A stretch of 64,000 nucleotides of DNA, from assembly GCF_901933205.1 (NCBI RefSeq), contig NC_044571.1:71549689-71613688 (forward strand), in the 5' to 3' direction. Below, piece by piece: positions 21,820-35,600 of this stretch (the stretch's first letter is position 1; each line of letters begins with the position of its first letter). A program made the position numbers and the translations under genes. Below the pieces are notes generated by a model. That model ran no database searches. It saw only the letters and a program-made list of their open reading frames with translations, and was not told the origin of the DNA. This DNA comes from Camarhynchus parvulus (Eukaryota > Chordata > Aves > Passeriformes > Thraupidae).

Positions 21820-24149
21820 CCTGGTGTTATGATTTAGTTGTATAGCCCTGCACCTCCAAACATTTCATTTCTTCCCTGTGAGAACAAGTGCAGAAGCAAA
21901 TAAACTGAGGCAATAGAAAGAGGATCACTAGACTCCTTTAACCCCTCCCAGACCAAATGGCTAAAATGGCCAGCCAGCCAGCCATAAACAAGAGTTAGGG
22001 GACTGTATCTCTACAGCATTTGTCCCATGACGTGGGATGATGCATGGGTAACACTAAACACACTGAAAGCAAATGAAAGATTTGGAGATACAATCAACCT
22101 GAGATCAAGAGAGATGGATTCAGATCCTGACTTTGCCACAGGCATCTTCTGTGACATCAGATAAATCACACAATTTCCCTGTGCTCCAGTTTCTAGACAT
22201 GACATCAAGATAACCCAGGAAGTTCACAGAGAAGGGGCGTGCACAAGGTGGTCTGTGGTCTTCCATTAGTGCCTGGATGCCCTGCAACTCACACACACAC
22301 TGCAGGAACCACTGCACTTGAGTTAAGCTCTGCTTTTTTCTCTTCTGCCCTCTATTTGTTTTGTTCAGCAGCAGATCCATCTGTGCAGTGGTCAGCCCTT
22401 CCTACCTGCAGTGCCAAGACAAGGTCTTGCAGGCACCATCGTGCTGTGAGCAACGAAGAGAATGTGCCAAAGGGCCTGCCTAAAGGCTACACCGTGATGT
22501 AGGCACACGCAAGGGCCGTGTGGGAGTTTAGTGACGTGCCAATTGCTGGGCAGCTGCCTGTGCTCAGGGTGGCCATAACAGTGTTGACAACACAGAGCAG
22601 TGCACTGAAGTAAGTTCTTCAGGTTTGGCTGATGCCCCTCCACAAGCACTGCTGCATCAGTGCCATCAGTTGTTAGCACCAGACAGGCAGATCTCTTCTC
22701 CCAGCTCAGTGTTATGGTAGGGAAAGAGGCGTGGGGGTGTGAAATGGGCAGTTCAGTCATAGAGAGCAGCTACTCCAAGCCTGCACGGTTTATGAGGCAT
22801 TGGCCAAATGCTTTCCTCAGGAAAACTGCAGCCCTGTGTGCTTGAAAGAGGAGGGTACACACACACACACACCCCCAGCTCAGGGGCCTGGGCTTGCCTT
22901 ACAGCCTACTCAGTGCCAGCAAATATGTGGGAGTGAAATTCAATTGTTCAACACTACAATAATCTCATTCAGTCAGAAAACCACCCTTCAGACTAATCCT
23001 CTTCAGAGACAAGTTACGAGGAAAGTTCCAGCTTGTAATGTTGTCATTTTGGTTACACACATGAAGATGAGAAAAGGAATAGCTTGATTTGAAGTGTTCA
23101 GCACCTGCAGCTCCTGTTGACTTGACTGGTATTTATAACTACTTGACAATTCTGAAAACAAGACCAATCCTTTCACAGCAGAAAAGGACTCTTTTTCCTT
23201 CCTTGTAAGAAGAATTCACATATAAATCACATAGAAACTAAAAAAAAAGTTTAGGGCTGAAATCAGGCAGATGATTTTCAGCCCAAAAGTGCAGTTATCA
23301 GCACACAGAGATATAGATAATTGTAGAAGTCTCCACTTACACTGCAATACGGTGCTCCAGCACAGTACAAAAAAGAAATTATACAAGTATGATTATTACT
23401 ATAAGAAGCTATTGCAGCTGCAGTAAGTGATTACACCAGTTAGAAACTGTTAAAGATTCATTTTAACTTCATTTCCTCACTAGTCTCCCTGGGATTTTTT
23501 GCTTTGTTATTCTTTCAAGTAAGTGCAAACTGGGGGTTTTGCCTTTTACAGACCCAATGTTCAACTCCATTTTTGTATCTCTAAAAAACAGCAACTTCTG
23601 ATTTAAACGGCTCTGAGCAGGCATTCATAATTGAATCCCACTACAATTTTTGAATAAAACCACAGATAGGCTGTTTGTTTTTTCAAGCTAAAATTAGTTA
23701 TAGCCACCAATACAAATGGTCTGCATTCATGCAGGTTTGTGTAGTGGGCTGCCCACAGCACCAGCATGGTGCCAGATACAAACTTAAACTAGTAATTTGG
23801 AAGGATTTCAACATCAGCCTTCCCAATTTCCCCATCTAGGGGCCTTTTGAGTAATTAAAGATTACCCAGCTCTTGCTGGAGGCCACCAATGCATTAGCTA
23901 GAGTCAACACCAAGCTTTGGAAAAGTGTGGATACCTGTGTTTAGTCCCAGTATTCCATAAGTTGTGGAAGAGGGACAGAGCTGGTGGCAGGGAAGAAGCA
24001 GTTGCCCCTTGCAGGTGCTACTGGTGAGGTTTTGCAGCTCCCTTCAGGGGAGGATGACAAACAAACTGGAAAAATGCCAGAGGAACCTATCAGAAAATGT
24101 TGCAAATTTTATTGGAAATTCTTCCCTCTGAAAACAGTTTTCAATGCTG
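21820..24149. other. Non-coding DNA with small AC microsatellites
   Basis: Contains an AC run of about 8 units at 22857-22872 and a shorter CA run near 22291-22302. The stretch 22240-22900 is somewhat GC-richer and produces overlapping open frames on both strands (up to 122 residues at 22392-22760, minus). None has a known motif or splice context. Confidence 0.5.
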
Positions 24150-24530
24150 CTTTACCAAAATTGAAGGACATCATAAAATCTGGTGATATTATACTCCTTG
24201 ATACTACCATGAGAGATGTGGGCAACTCAGTACAATGTGTGTTTGAATTTGCAGATGATCTTCAGGTTACAGGGACTGCATGCTCGTTAAAGGGTAAGCA
24301 TTCAAAAATATCTATAATAACAGGGGAAAGGGATCTTAAAAGAATAGAATGCAAGGTTCAAGAAGGTACAGAGTTATAAAGTTAAGGACCAATAGGAAAT
24401 CCCTCAAGTGTGAGAGCCCGATGAGCAAAGGCAGTTTAGACAACTCAGAAGAATATCTGCAGCCTACAGTAGATCACAAGGTGAACATTAGCATGTTGAT
24501 GCAAAAAGAAAAATAAAAAACTACTGAAAC
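24150..24530 (+). pseudogene. Degenerate CR1/L3-like LINE relic with FADD motif
   Basis: An open frame at 23984-24379 (131 residues) looks gene-like, but its second half matches the reverse-transcriptase region of CR1-type LINEs. CVFEFADDLQVTG corresponds to the catalytic (F/Y)ADD motif followed by the usual TKLGG-like segment. About 170 bases on (about 24473-24517), another frame reads VDHKVNIS, matching the later VDHKLNMS-type segment at the right distance and order. Frameshifts and stops separate the pieces. It is therefore an old dead LINE fragment, not a host gene. The part before about 24150 is unexplained, and the exact family (CR1 or L3) is uncertain. Confidence 0.6.
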
Positions 24531-25226
24531 ACATAGTAAAATTATGTGTAAAACCTTAATTAATCTTCTGTAGACCTCAGGAAAAAAAAAATGTTCTCAT
24601 GAGAGTACAGCTCATTTCCCACAGAGGTATAAGGTCCTACCTGTTTGGACTTCTGCAGTGAAGAAGGACACACTGACATGACAGGAGATGCACCTTCTGT
24701 CCAGAGTAGGGGAATACACCTATTCCTACTTCAGTTCACTGTCAGCTCCCAGCACAGCAGCAGGAGGTTGTCTTGTCTGGCTGCAGAAGAGAATCAGTCG
24801 ATATGGATAATCAATGCCCAGCTGCTCAGTGCTGGAAACATTAGTGCCAGGTAGTAAATAATGTTTAAATAGTCAGTTAATATAAGCCATTAATAACTAA
24901 TTGGAAAACAGAATCAGCTCATAAATTATTCTTAAGTAGAAATAAGTTTTATTTGAAGCTCCTACAATTTACAAGAGATAATGTGAGCTCTGTTGCCAAC
25001 CACTTTCCAGACTCTGGATTTCCACCATTCATAGCCCAGTGTCTTTTATATTCAATTTTTTGAAAGAACCACAAGAAAAAGGTGTTTATGTGAGATAAGG
25101 CATCAAAAGTCTAAAATCTAAGTTGTTGTCTGCCCTGCAGTGAACACTAAGTATTGGCTAATTTTCAAAGGCTATAAACAAAATATTGCATATTGTATGA
25201 ACTGCTCAGCAAAACCAAATTTATGC

Positions 25227-25241
25227 AAAAAAAAAAAAAAA
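25227..25241. repeat. A15 homopolymer
   Basis: Fifteen A in a row flanked by unique sequence. No retrotransposed gene could be identified upstream, so a processed-pseudogene tail is not supported. Confidence 0.95.
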
Positions 25242-26191
25242 GCTGCTGCTAACCAGTTTTTTTACAGAGTCCTGAGTTGCTCTCTCCTCCCCTTTCAAAC
25301 ACAATGCATGTAGTTCCTGAAAGCTAAGACACCAAGAGGCATTGCTCTTTGGGAAATCCCAAAGTGTCATGTGGTACAGTATGTAAATCTGGATATACAA
25401 GATACCTGAGGGCAAATTGTGAACCCTAACTCAGGGAAACACCACAGTATATTAATTTCACATGATGGGATAGTAGAGAAATTTAATGAGCTTCTACTGG
25501 AAGCATAGCAACCCCTTTTAATCCTGGGTGGAGTAAATGTCCTGTTCTGCTACGTCCCTAACCCAGCAGCCACAGCCTGGAGAGAGGCAGTAGCAAACAC
25601 ATCACAGGCAGGTACAATTAATCTTGCTTTAAGTAGCTATGAAGCAAAATGCCAAAGAGAACATTCCTTCCTAGCCCTAAACATATTTGTATAACTTTTA
25701 AGACTTTAAAACACCTGAAATCCAGAAACTGTAGTAATAGGGAAACATTCCTGGTATGATAGTTTTTCAGCATTTACTATTATGCAAAGATGACAACATT
25801 CTAAAATAATTTTTACAAGTATGTAGAGGTGATTACCACTTACTTAAGTCTACAGGATTTTTCCACAATGGGATCTTTGGCTGAGAAAATCAATTCCAAA
25901 GTCCAAAGTTTGTGACAAGCGATTAAACAAAACTGTGCAACGTTACTGTGAGACTGGTGACTGGTGTTGGCATTAGGATCATCAATGATAAATCCATCTT
26001 TAACATGTTTAAAAACTGTTTAAAGAAAGCAGATCGATTATTATTTTTCAACTCTTTGTATGAAAATTAATATTTCTACAGAGAATTTTTTTTTGTTGAT
26101 TTATAATTTATTTCAACTGGCAAAATCCCTTAGGTAAAAAATGTAAATATTTACCTAGCCAAAAGTGCTTTTACTAAGTCTCTCTTCAGGG

Positions 26192-26221
26192 AAAAAAAAA
26201 AAAAAAGAAGGAAAAAAAAAA
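26192..26221. repeat. A-rich run (A15, gaagg, A10)
   Basis: Two A homopolymers separated by five purines. Simple sequence, with no source gene upstream. Confidence 0.95.
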
Positions 26222-29099
26222 CAGCTATTGTTTGTGACATAAAAATAGGAAGCACAGTGGAATAATCAACAAACTGGTTTCAGACACCCCAGTGCAGCCC
26301 AGTAGGTTTAGCATAAAAACTTTAGTTAGGAGCTGCCAGGAGATATTTCATTGCATTTGTGTGACATTCTTAAACTGGTTTTCATACATTCCAGTTTCAT
26401 GTAAATATATCCGTGTAGAGCTAATGCTGTGGTAAAAGTAAATGTTTGAGACTGTGCAAAGATTAAAGGGATACCATTAACCTCACTCTTGCCTTTAGCT
26501 GGAATATTTCCTGATTTTTTTTTAATCTTTAATGTATATTTTTTCTATAATTTAAAAGCAAAAATAATATAAATGGCTCTTTTTCTGGCAATTCATTGGC
26601 ATTTGAATGCTAGAAGCCACAAACATATTATTGGAACTGAGTAGCCATGGCATTGTGATACTGAGAGTCTTAAAATAAAGGAGAAAAGAATAAAATTACC
26701 CCTTGAACCTCATTTCAATTCAAAAGAGAAAAAAAATCCCAGGCTTGTTAACATAAATAGTATGTGCAAATATGCATAAGACAACAGCCCCTTGGTAACA
26801 TTTTTCCCACAGGAGGGAATTCCTGCAAAATTGTAGGCTATGTGCAGATACTTTTTATTTTCTAAACAAAAATTGCATTATGCCAAAAGACATATACATT
26901 TCAACCACTATTAGGGTATAATTAAATTATGTTAGTTATCTTTGTTTGTAATACAAGGAACAAGATTTCTGTTGAAAGCACAAGGCGCTCCTAGGTTAAT
27001 ATCCTTTCATCTCACTAAGTGTCACACTGTAGGTGGTCTGCAGTGCTTTCTTTTTACAGAACTTTTCACAGGATTTGCTTAATTCAATGCTACTTTTTAG
27101 CTTTTGGGTCAAGTGAAAAAAATAGCAGGAAAGCCACAAGAGGACAAATTCCCCTTTCACTTAGCCCGTGTAAATCCTGTTGAATGGGGAAAGCAGGACA
27201 AAGGCTGAATACTGTGCCTTTGACATAAGGAGAAATACAAATATTTCATGAACAGGGCAACAAATGTCTTTGAAAGTTGCAACAAAGTAACAATTTCTGT
27301 AAAACTGCAGAGCCCATTATTTCCTATTCATTGAAAACATATGTTGATGCTGTTGCATATCAGAAACAATCAGAAGTCATTTGATTTCTTATTTCTAAGA
27401 CTAAAACAGTAGCCTACTTTTTAATACATAACCAATTGTTACAAAACATCTGGTGAGCTGTACCTTTCATAGTTTATAGACAAATTCTTGCTTTAAAGGC
27501 AAATTGGAAAATCTTATGCTTTCTTTTCCCTATAAATGCAGTATTTCCTCAGCCCCAGTAGAACTCCTTTGCCTTGCTCACTCATTATTTCCATGCTGCT
27601 GGTGGACATGGATATTGTACATAAGTCTTTAAAAAGAAAAAAAAAAATAGATTTTCTAGGACAAACTCTTCTTCTCCCACTCTTCACTTCCCACCTCCCT
27701 GTTTCTCTTGCACCTCTTTGTGTAACATTTTGCTGTCTCAGTTCGTTGCCCAGGATGCCACACAGCAGAGTTGACAGCTTGCACTGCACAACTATTAGCA
27801 CAAAGTATTCCATGCATTTAGAAGAAAACCAATGCCATGCCAAACACTTCCAGTGTAAAATGTGAAACTGCTTTTATTTAAGGAGTGGCCACTAAGTTTT
27901 ATATACTCAGAAGACATAAATGCTAAGAAATGTTATCCAGGTCTCTCTTGCTGTATTAAAAGTTGGAAAGCTTTCTACACTATTGGATTTAATTCATAAA
28001 TCTCATTCCAGAGCCAAGGATTCTCATATCAGATGACACTAATGTGATTTCAAAACTCACCTGCTTACTCTCTGACATACAGAATTTGAATTTCCCAGAG
28101 GTTTATATAATGAACTGAGGTGTGCTGAAGTAGCAGCCTCCAAACATACAGAGCAACTAATTGCAAATCATGTAACTAAACTAGGTTATCAAGAAAGAAC
28201 CCAAGATACTCAGATGAGTCTTTGTAAAGACCAAGGCCAAAAATGCCAGGAGCTTCAAAATGTCAGGTGTCTCCCAGTGAGAGGAGCTGCCATTGCAGGT
28301 CACTGCAGCAGTGCTGAGGCACCTCATCAGAAAGCAGCACACAGACAGCAAGGGAGAGAGCACATACTGTGCTTCATCAGTCTGACAGATAACCCAGAAA
28401 AAAATGGGGAAAGCAAACCCACAAAGAGAAAAGTCTGGGCTCATTGTTCATTCAGTAGCAGAAAGAAAAAAATTCTGAGGAAATATGTTAAAAATTATTC
28501 CTAAGCAGGAAAGTGCAAGTGGCACCAAATCCATGTTTAGCTGTAATGTGAGCAACAACCAGAGGATGTGGTTTTAGCAAAGACAGACGTTACACAGAAG
28601 GATGAGGCAACGATTATCTAAATACAGCAAAAGGACTCACGGTTCCCGAAGGCCCACCATTCCCCAAGTTGCACCATAACCCAAAGCTTCAGCAGCCACC
28701 TCAGATATGCCAGAAAGACAATTTCCCCTTGGAGCCATCTGAAACAGGTATAACATGAAGCAATAGTAATTACAGACGGGTATCCATGGACATACCCCAT
28801 CTCATAAAAATATGCGTAGATTTGTGGTTTGCAGAAATATGTGTTTGATACATTTGAATGCAAAAACAAGGGAAATTTTGAAAACAACAGGATATTACGT
28901 TATAGGCACCTTAATGTGAGAGGAAGAACTTGGAAGAGATGGTTCATCAGAGAAGGAAAACATTCAACAGATGATGCCAAGGAGAGCCAAGTGTTTCATG
29001 CCTGGTTGATATTTGTTGTCATAAAATGGCAACCAGTACAACTACAAAAAGAAAACTTAAAAAAAATTGAAATAAGGTATTCAGGTAAATTGTAAATCA

Positions 29100-29620
29100 A
29101 TGAGCCCTGTGAAACTTACCAAGATATGCCTGGAAAATTGGTACATACAAATCCTGAAACATTATCAGTTATCTTTGGAAAGATGTACAGGACTGGGGAC
29201 ATAGCAGACTTGAAAAGGACAAATGAGATGCTTATTCTTCAAACAGGTGTAAAAAAGAACCTGGACAATAACAGGCTGGTTCAACTTTTAAGTCCCCTTA
29301 CAGTAATGGAACAAATAATTTTCTTAAAATACACCAAAGAAAGAAGAAATAGTTAAACAAAATAAGAGAACATGGTTGCAGCAAGTGTATTTGGAAACTT
29401 CCAGTTCTGCACAACCGATCTAGCTTCCTGCAAGAACTGGCAAACCTGTTTTGTAGTTGAGGAAAGGACTATGGGGAAAAACAAATAGTAATATCATTTA
29501 GTTTAATATTAGTAAACATATAGTTTGACCTTAGTAAAGCTTTTACACTGCTTATTTCAACATTCTCATAAGTAAGCTCGTAACTTTTGTACATGCTATA
29601 GTCCACAACCAGATGCAGAA
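29100..29620 (+). pseudogene. Degenerate CR1/L3-like reverse-transcriptase relic
   Basis: The frame at 29126-29356 (76 residues) follows a CR1-type reverse transcriptase: LSVIFGKMYRTGDI resembles the LSIIFEKSW(x)TGEVP region, NNRLVQLLSP the NYRPVSLTS motif, and TVMEQIIF the KVMEQIIL motif. About 190 bases on, at 29524-29553, FDLSKAFTLL matches the downstream LDFSKAFDTV motif, and an SILLEKL-like remnant follows in another frame. Motif order and spacing are right, but frames change and stops intervene. This is one of the oldest LINE copies here. Its 3' part cannot be traced past about 29620. Confidence 0.7.
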
Positions 29621-32600
29621 TCAGACACAGAGCAATTTTTGGTGGTTCACTGTCAAAAAAAAGGTGTCCACTATTATCATATATCTTCCTGAATTAGTTG
29701 TGTGACGGAGTAAACCTACATTGCTATAAACATATACACAGACAACAAAGAGATACATTGATATATTAATATGTATCTTTTGTATCTGAATTAGCTGGTG
29801 GTACACAACAGTTGTGAAAAGTCAGAACCTCAATTAGGGATGAATCTCTAGTCCAGAATGATTTTTTCAGAAACTTGATACAGATTGCAAATGTCACCAT
29901 GAGATTAAATAAGCTATATAGGTAGGTAGAAATAACCAATTATGTAAGTACAAATAAAGAAGGTCAGGAAAGGATAGTTACGGGAAGTTAAAAGCAGCGC
30001 ACGAGTCATCACACTGAATTTCTACCAAATCCCAAATCTCATACTGGCTGAATCGGCCACTCTAAGACATTTGAAGCCATTCTCCCACACTTCTTGGCAT
30101 TGGAAAGGTCAAGAGGAGCCTGAGTTTACGTCCAGCTTGGGGAATCACTTTTGAAGGAAATATGAGCTTTCAGTTAGATTGTGATTGGAGTTCTGTCCAC
30201 AAAAGTGGAAGAATTTGTGCTACTTTTTCTGAGGGAGAGCATGATGCATCATGAATTTCCACACAGGAAATTTTGAAAGAAGTCTTATGTTACAGATCAT
30301 TAATAGCTACAATAGATGACTTTGAAAGGTTGCATTACTCTATCACTGGAATTACTCAACTTGTGGAAGAAGTATCTGCATGAAAAAGTTCAGTGAGTTA
30401 GTGCTGACTTTGAGCAAGGGAATGGACTAACTGACTTGCTGATATATTCTACAACCTCACTGCCTGGGATTTTGTATCAGGGTTTGACATTAGCTATTCT
30501 GCTTTATCTGTGAGTATTTGATCTCACCTGACGGTTAATTGCCCCATTTCTTGGCATTTTTTCCTCTGGTACATCTGTATGTGATGTAGACAATGTTATG
30601 GGGTCCCTTGTTCATGGAAGAGTAATGTCTTTTCTGACTTTTTCAACCCTTTCCAAAAGAAGTGTGAAAAACAAAGTATGGAATCCAAAGCATCCCCTGC
30701 AGGGCTTGGGAGCAGCTATCTGGTGCTCCTGCTTCCCAGAGGAAGGCAGTCTGATTGCCTGATGTGCCATGAGAGTGATTAGTGGCTCCACAGTCAGCAC
30801 TTGCTGCTGTCCTGTTTCCCTCTTACTTTCTTGCTTGTATTTGCCCACCATCCCCATTCCTGCCCACCATGCAATGAGTTCTCTGGGGTGAACTGCCTCT
30901 TCTTTTCTTTGTTCACACACTTGCTATCCGGCTTCTGAGAGAAATCCCCAGGCACTACAATTAACTCATTATTGCTGGTGATAGTGCTATTAAAATTTGC
31001 TGTTTACAATTACTCACATGTAGTAATTACATGCATTCTTATTTTCCATTGGTTCAAAATATACATTGGGAGAGAAGGAGGCAATGTTTAATCTCCTCCA
31101 AATAACTGATTTGCAAGGTTATTTCAGATTTTCAGATACGAAATATTGTGTTCCTTCTACATGAAGTACAACATTCATTTGGGGAAGGCAGAGATAAATG
31201 AGGGGATAAGGCTTATGTCATTTGTTGTCTTTCTTAAGTCTTCAGTGAACTCTTGTAGGGAAATATTACTCTACTTGTTATTCTTATAGCAGACAGATAT
31301 TAATTCCTATCTTGCATTCACCTGCTTATCTACCACATTACAGAGGGGTCCTGCCCACATTTAATCTACTGATTAAATGCCAGTTTAATTCTTCTATGCT
31401 GTAGGCCACAAGAAATGTGTTCAAAGGACAGCCCCTCATATACACACTACAGTATAAACATTTTAATGAAATAGAATTTTTTGTAGGAGGGGAAAAAAGT
31501 TCCTTTGCTTTGAAAATAATGAATAAGCTCTCGCTGAAATTAACCTTTTATGTATACCTTTATGTTTCTGATCTGGCAGCTTTGAAGAGCTGATATAATC
31601 AGTTTTAGATCCTGGAGTCTGGCCACTATTCTCTGAAACATATTTTACAATGGAAAAGACCATTTGCAAGCGACTAAAACAATACAGAAGAAAAAAAAGT
31701 CAGTTCTTTTCAAAGCTTGCAGATTTTTTATTCCTTTGCAACCTTTCTGCCTGACATTCAAAACATTCTGTGTCTCTTTCTTACCATACCCCTGCCCTGC
31801 TGCTCTCCTGCTTCTTTAGGATACTAGGACTACTGATGGCAGAGTTTAAGTGAAATTTTAATTTCCACTGGAAGGTGTTTGTGTAAGTCCCACTGCATGA
31901 TGTTGTGCAGTTGTTCTTAACAGAGCTTACACTGCACCTGCCCAAGAAAGTACATATTTCTTCAGTTCCTCTAGCATGTAAGCATGAAAGCACACTAGTG
32001 TAATTTTGACTGCATTAAAACCAAAGGAAAACTCATGTGAGGGGCTCAGCAGAGATGAGAAACTTGCACTAACATTACATTTCTTACAGCAGTTACCCCA
32101 GTTCATAAATTTAACTCTTTCTATGGACAGAGGAGCTGAAGCAGAGGCCACAAGGCTCAGCAAGCCTCAGAGGTTGAGCACTGACCCCAGCAGAGCAAAG
32201 GCAGTGCTTTTGAATCATCTCCTCCCTTGGCCCATGAAGCTTACCAACCCAAGGCTGCAGTGAGAGCTGGAGCCAGGATTAAAGTACATCATGTTTCTGC
32301 TCACAGGCTGTAAGCCATGACTTACTGCATAGACCTGGGGGGCAGCTTTCCAGATTTGGAGCCACACCACCTCCATTCAATCACTTGCACTGATAGTCCC
32401 TGCTGGTCCCTGGCTGGTTGAAAAGAGTCGGCCTGATCCTTCACCTGCAGATCTCCAGTGCTCCTCCTCCTGTGAGAGCTCACCCTCCACTGCCACAGAG
32501 ATCCAAGGCACCTGTCATTCCAAAATTTCTCCAGGTGAAACTGGGATCTTTAAACATAAACCAGGTTTAACCCATCCAAAACTGCCCCACAAAGGGAACT

Positions 32601-35600
32601 GCCACACAGGTTCAAACCACCCAAGTGTTAATAGGCTATTTTCTTTAATGAAAAATTCAGAATCAATTTCCTTCTCTTTTTATAATCATTGCATAGGTTT
32701 CCAAAAGAGCAGAATCTGTATCAAAATATGCTCCAGATAGTCTTGTAACAGGAACTCATTTTGAGGGTCCTGAGTCTTGGAAGATACAGATCCTTTTCCT
32801 ATGCAGAATTGTCAGACGTGTCAGAAGACCAAAGCTTTCAAAAGTAGGGCTTAACTCTTCTGTAGAGCAAACAGGAGACAAAAACTGGATCAGATGTCTG
32901 TAAGTAAAATCACAAAAGGATGAAGAAAGACTTCTGAGGTAATCCAAAGACACACTACTACTTCAGCAAACCACTTTCTTCAGTGAGCGTCAAAGGCCCT
33001 GGGACATGGACTGTCCACATCTGCTGACTGAAGAGTCCTGAAGGACTCCTCTGCTTTCCACTGGAGCTTGTGCAGGTGGAGGGTCAGGCAGACTGGAGCA
33101 CAGCTCTTCACCCTCTGATTATCCCACTCTCAGCCTTCCTCCCACTTACACCAAGGGGGAGGGAGCAGCAGGCAGAGGTGGCTTCATAAATTCCATAGAT
33201 CAGAGTCACCATAAGTAATCTCTTGATTTGTCATTAAAAGCAGCATCTAGCCTGAGGCAGTAGAGTGTCCTTGAGTTTCAGGCCTAGAGGGATTGTTTTG
33301 TCTGACCAAAATGTGAAGACAGTAACACTTTACATGGCATTTAGGGTTACACCCTAAAACGGTACAGGATTTGAAAAATATAAAAGCTAAAATCCTAGGC
33401 CATCAATGTAACTCCCTACAGCTTGCAACTGCTTGGGGATTTTTCCTTCCACTTCCCATAGATAGCTCATAGCAGGGACACTTTGGCTCTGCTCAGCTCC
33501 TGCACACAGCCTGCATTGCTCTTCGTGGGAGGATTATGGCCTTTGCTGGTTTGCTACATGCAACTCTACTTAGGGTGGCTGACAGTATCCAAGCAAGAAA
33601 TGGCCTGTGGTGCATCAAAGTCTGCTGGGCAGCCACCAGTGCCTTGCTTCAACCAGAGTTATTAATTCATTTATTTGAAGATCCCTTCTGCACCTTCATG
33701 TGAGACCAAATTATCCTCTCAATTGCAGTAATGTAGATCATGACACTAATAGATAAGTGGTGAACAAGATGTGGTTCCTGTTGTAAGGGCAATCTTGTTG
33801 GCCATTCCTAGACCTCGGGCTGACTCCCTGTGTCTCTAGTCCTTGCAAAGAAGCAAGACAGAGCAGCCCAAAACAAGGCCTAGGTGGGCGTGGTCCTCTT
33901 CACACATATGGTCTAACTAAACATGGTCAATCTCTCAAGCAGAGAAGACATAGCTGAAAAACTGGAAGGATCTGCACAAAAGCCCATGACAAGCTGAGAT
34001 GTCTTAAAACAGTTGCTGTGATTTTCCAAAAAGAGAAATTTTAAAAATCCTTTACAATTCTGGTTATTGGGGTTTTGATTCCATTGTTCCATTAGCCTCA
34101 CTCAAACACTTTCTTCTCCAAATCTCAACAAAAATTGCTTTTCATTTAATAATACTTACTTTTTTTTTTCTGAGCATAAGTCTGCTCTTTTTACATTTCC
34201 TTTACAAGGCAAATTTGGCATGCAGTTTAGTTGCATATCCTGATGTCAGCTTATTGAAGGCAGGTGCACTCTTTAATATATACGGGCACAGGGACCCCCT
34301 TCCAGACTATAAAATAACACTGGGCATGTCCTCATGTGTAATATCTCTAATTTTTTCTATTCATAAACCCAAAAATATGAGCTGCTTTTTTGCCTATACC
34401 CATTAAAAGTGAGTGTGAAGAGGCAGGCACCATATTTTTATGTTACACAAAGATGGTGTTAAAATTATTTCATTAACATTTTTTGTCTATCATATTGTCT
34501 TTATATGACAGTAATGTGAAAAGGAAATGATGCTGTGATGCTGCATTTTTATTTCTATCAAAAGAATCGTGATAGAAAATACTCCATGGCAAAGTAGCTT
34601 CAGCTAGTCCAACTGCCACCCTTTTACTTAATCTGGAAAGAGGTGATCCAGCATGCTGTCAAACAAAAAGCCTTCACTTTTTATTTAGCATTCTTATACA
34701 ATACAATGGGGAGTAAAGAAGAAAAATTATTCTGTCTGTAATGAAACAAACATGGTCCACATAAAGCCATTTTCAGAGATCCATTGTTTGGGGTAGTATT
34801 GATTTTGATAAATCTTCATGCAAAATGAGATGACCTGTGAATGGTAGAAGAACACATTTTTTACTTTTTTAAAGTAAAAAAAAATATAATAGGTATTTAA
34901 TGGTTTATATAATTTCATTCCCATTTTCTTGTGTTCATTCAAACATTTCTAAAGGCCAAATCTATGCAGGCAGCAATCCCATTTAGCTGACATTGTGGCT
35001 GTGCCCTGTGCCAGTCCATCTCCTGGTTACCTGGACCTGCTGGAGCATGGAGTTCTTCATCTCTGAGGCACTCACTCATGCTCTTCTCTGTGAAAAAACA
35101 ATATTCAAGGATAATGGAAAGAAGCTCCATGTAGGGCTCATCTCAGCGTGAGATCAGGTTGCAACTGGAAATAAGAAGTGCCTCAAGGTCAGATATGTCT
35201 GAAGATATTCAGCAACATATTTTTCACTGATTCTCAGAGCATCTGAATACTTTTGTGAGCCTGTAAGGACCCCATCACTAGCAACTGGAAAAGGCCAGGG
35301 ACACATCCCTGGGCACCTCAACTTAAGTTTTCCAATCTACTAGTAAGGTCTCTAACATGGATCCAACATGAGCCACCTAGCTGTCCCCAAAAATACCCTG
35401 CATTTGGGGGTGAATGTGAGTCAGGAACCATACCTAGGAGGGAAGCAGGAAAGCAGCATGGAGGAAGAGAGCAGAGCTCAGAGATTTGTGCCTGCCCTTT
35501 GGTGACAGGTTTTCTCAGGCCAAGAGGGCAGCCTGAGGCATTCAGCAGGGTGTGTTCAAAAGTGGATTCAGTACACAATATTTGTGGGGGTTTTGATTCT

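Larger units (their letters stand above)
24531..29099. other. Non-coding, very AT-rich DNA with A-runs
   Basis: Includes runs of 15 A at 25227-25241 and 26192-26206 and 10 A at 26212-26221. From about 26380 to 27200 the sequence has several motifs typical of developmental enhancers: gtgcaaatatgcataag at 26764, taattaaattatg near 26919, gattaaaggg near 26461. 27155-27200 ('cccgtgtaaatcctgttgaa') may be another ancient repeat relic. Open frames here are short and unfamiliar. Confidence 0.5.

Noticed and set aside
22392..22760. 122-residue minus-strand frame overlapping plus-strand frames
   Set aside because: GC-richer patch gives open frames on both strands; no motif supports either.
23984..24379. 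131-residue plus-strand frame as a host protein-coding gene
   Set aside because: The FADD motif and downstream VDHKVNIS remnant identify a LINE relic instead.
25227..25241. Poly(A) tail of a processed pseudogene
   Set aside because: No gene-like sequence or polyadenylation signal upstream; also no flanking duplication seen.
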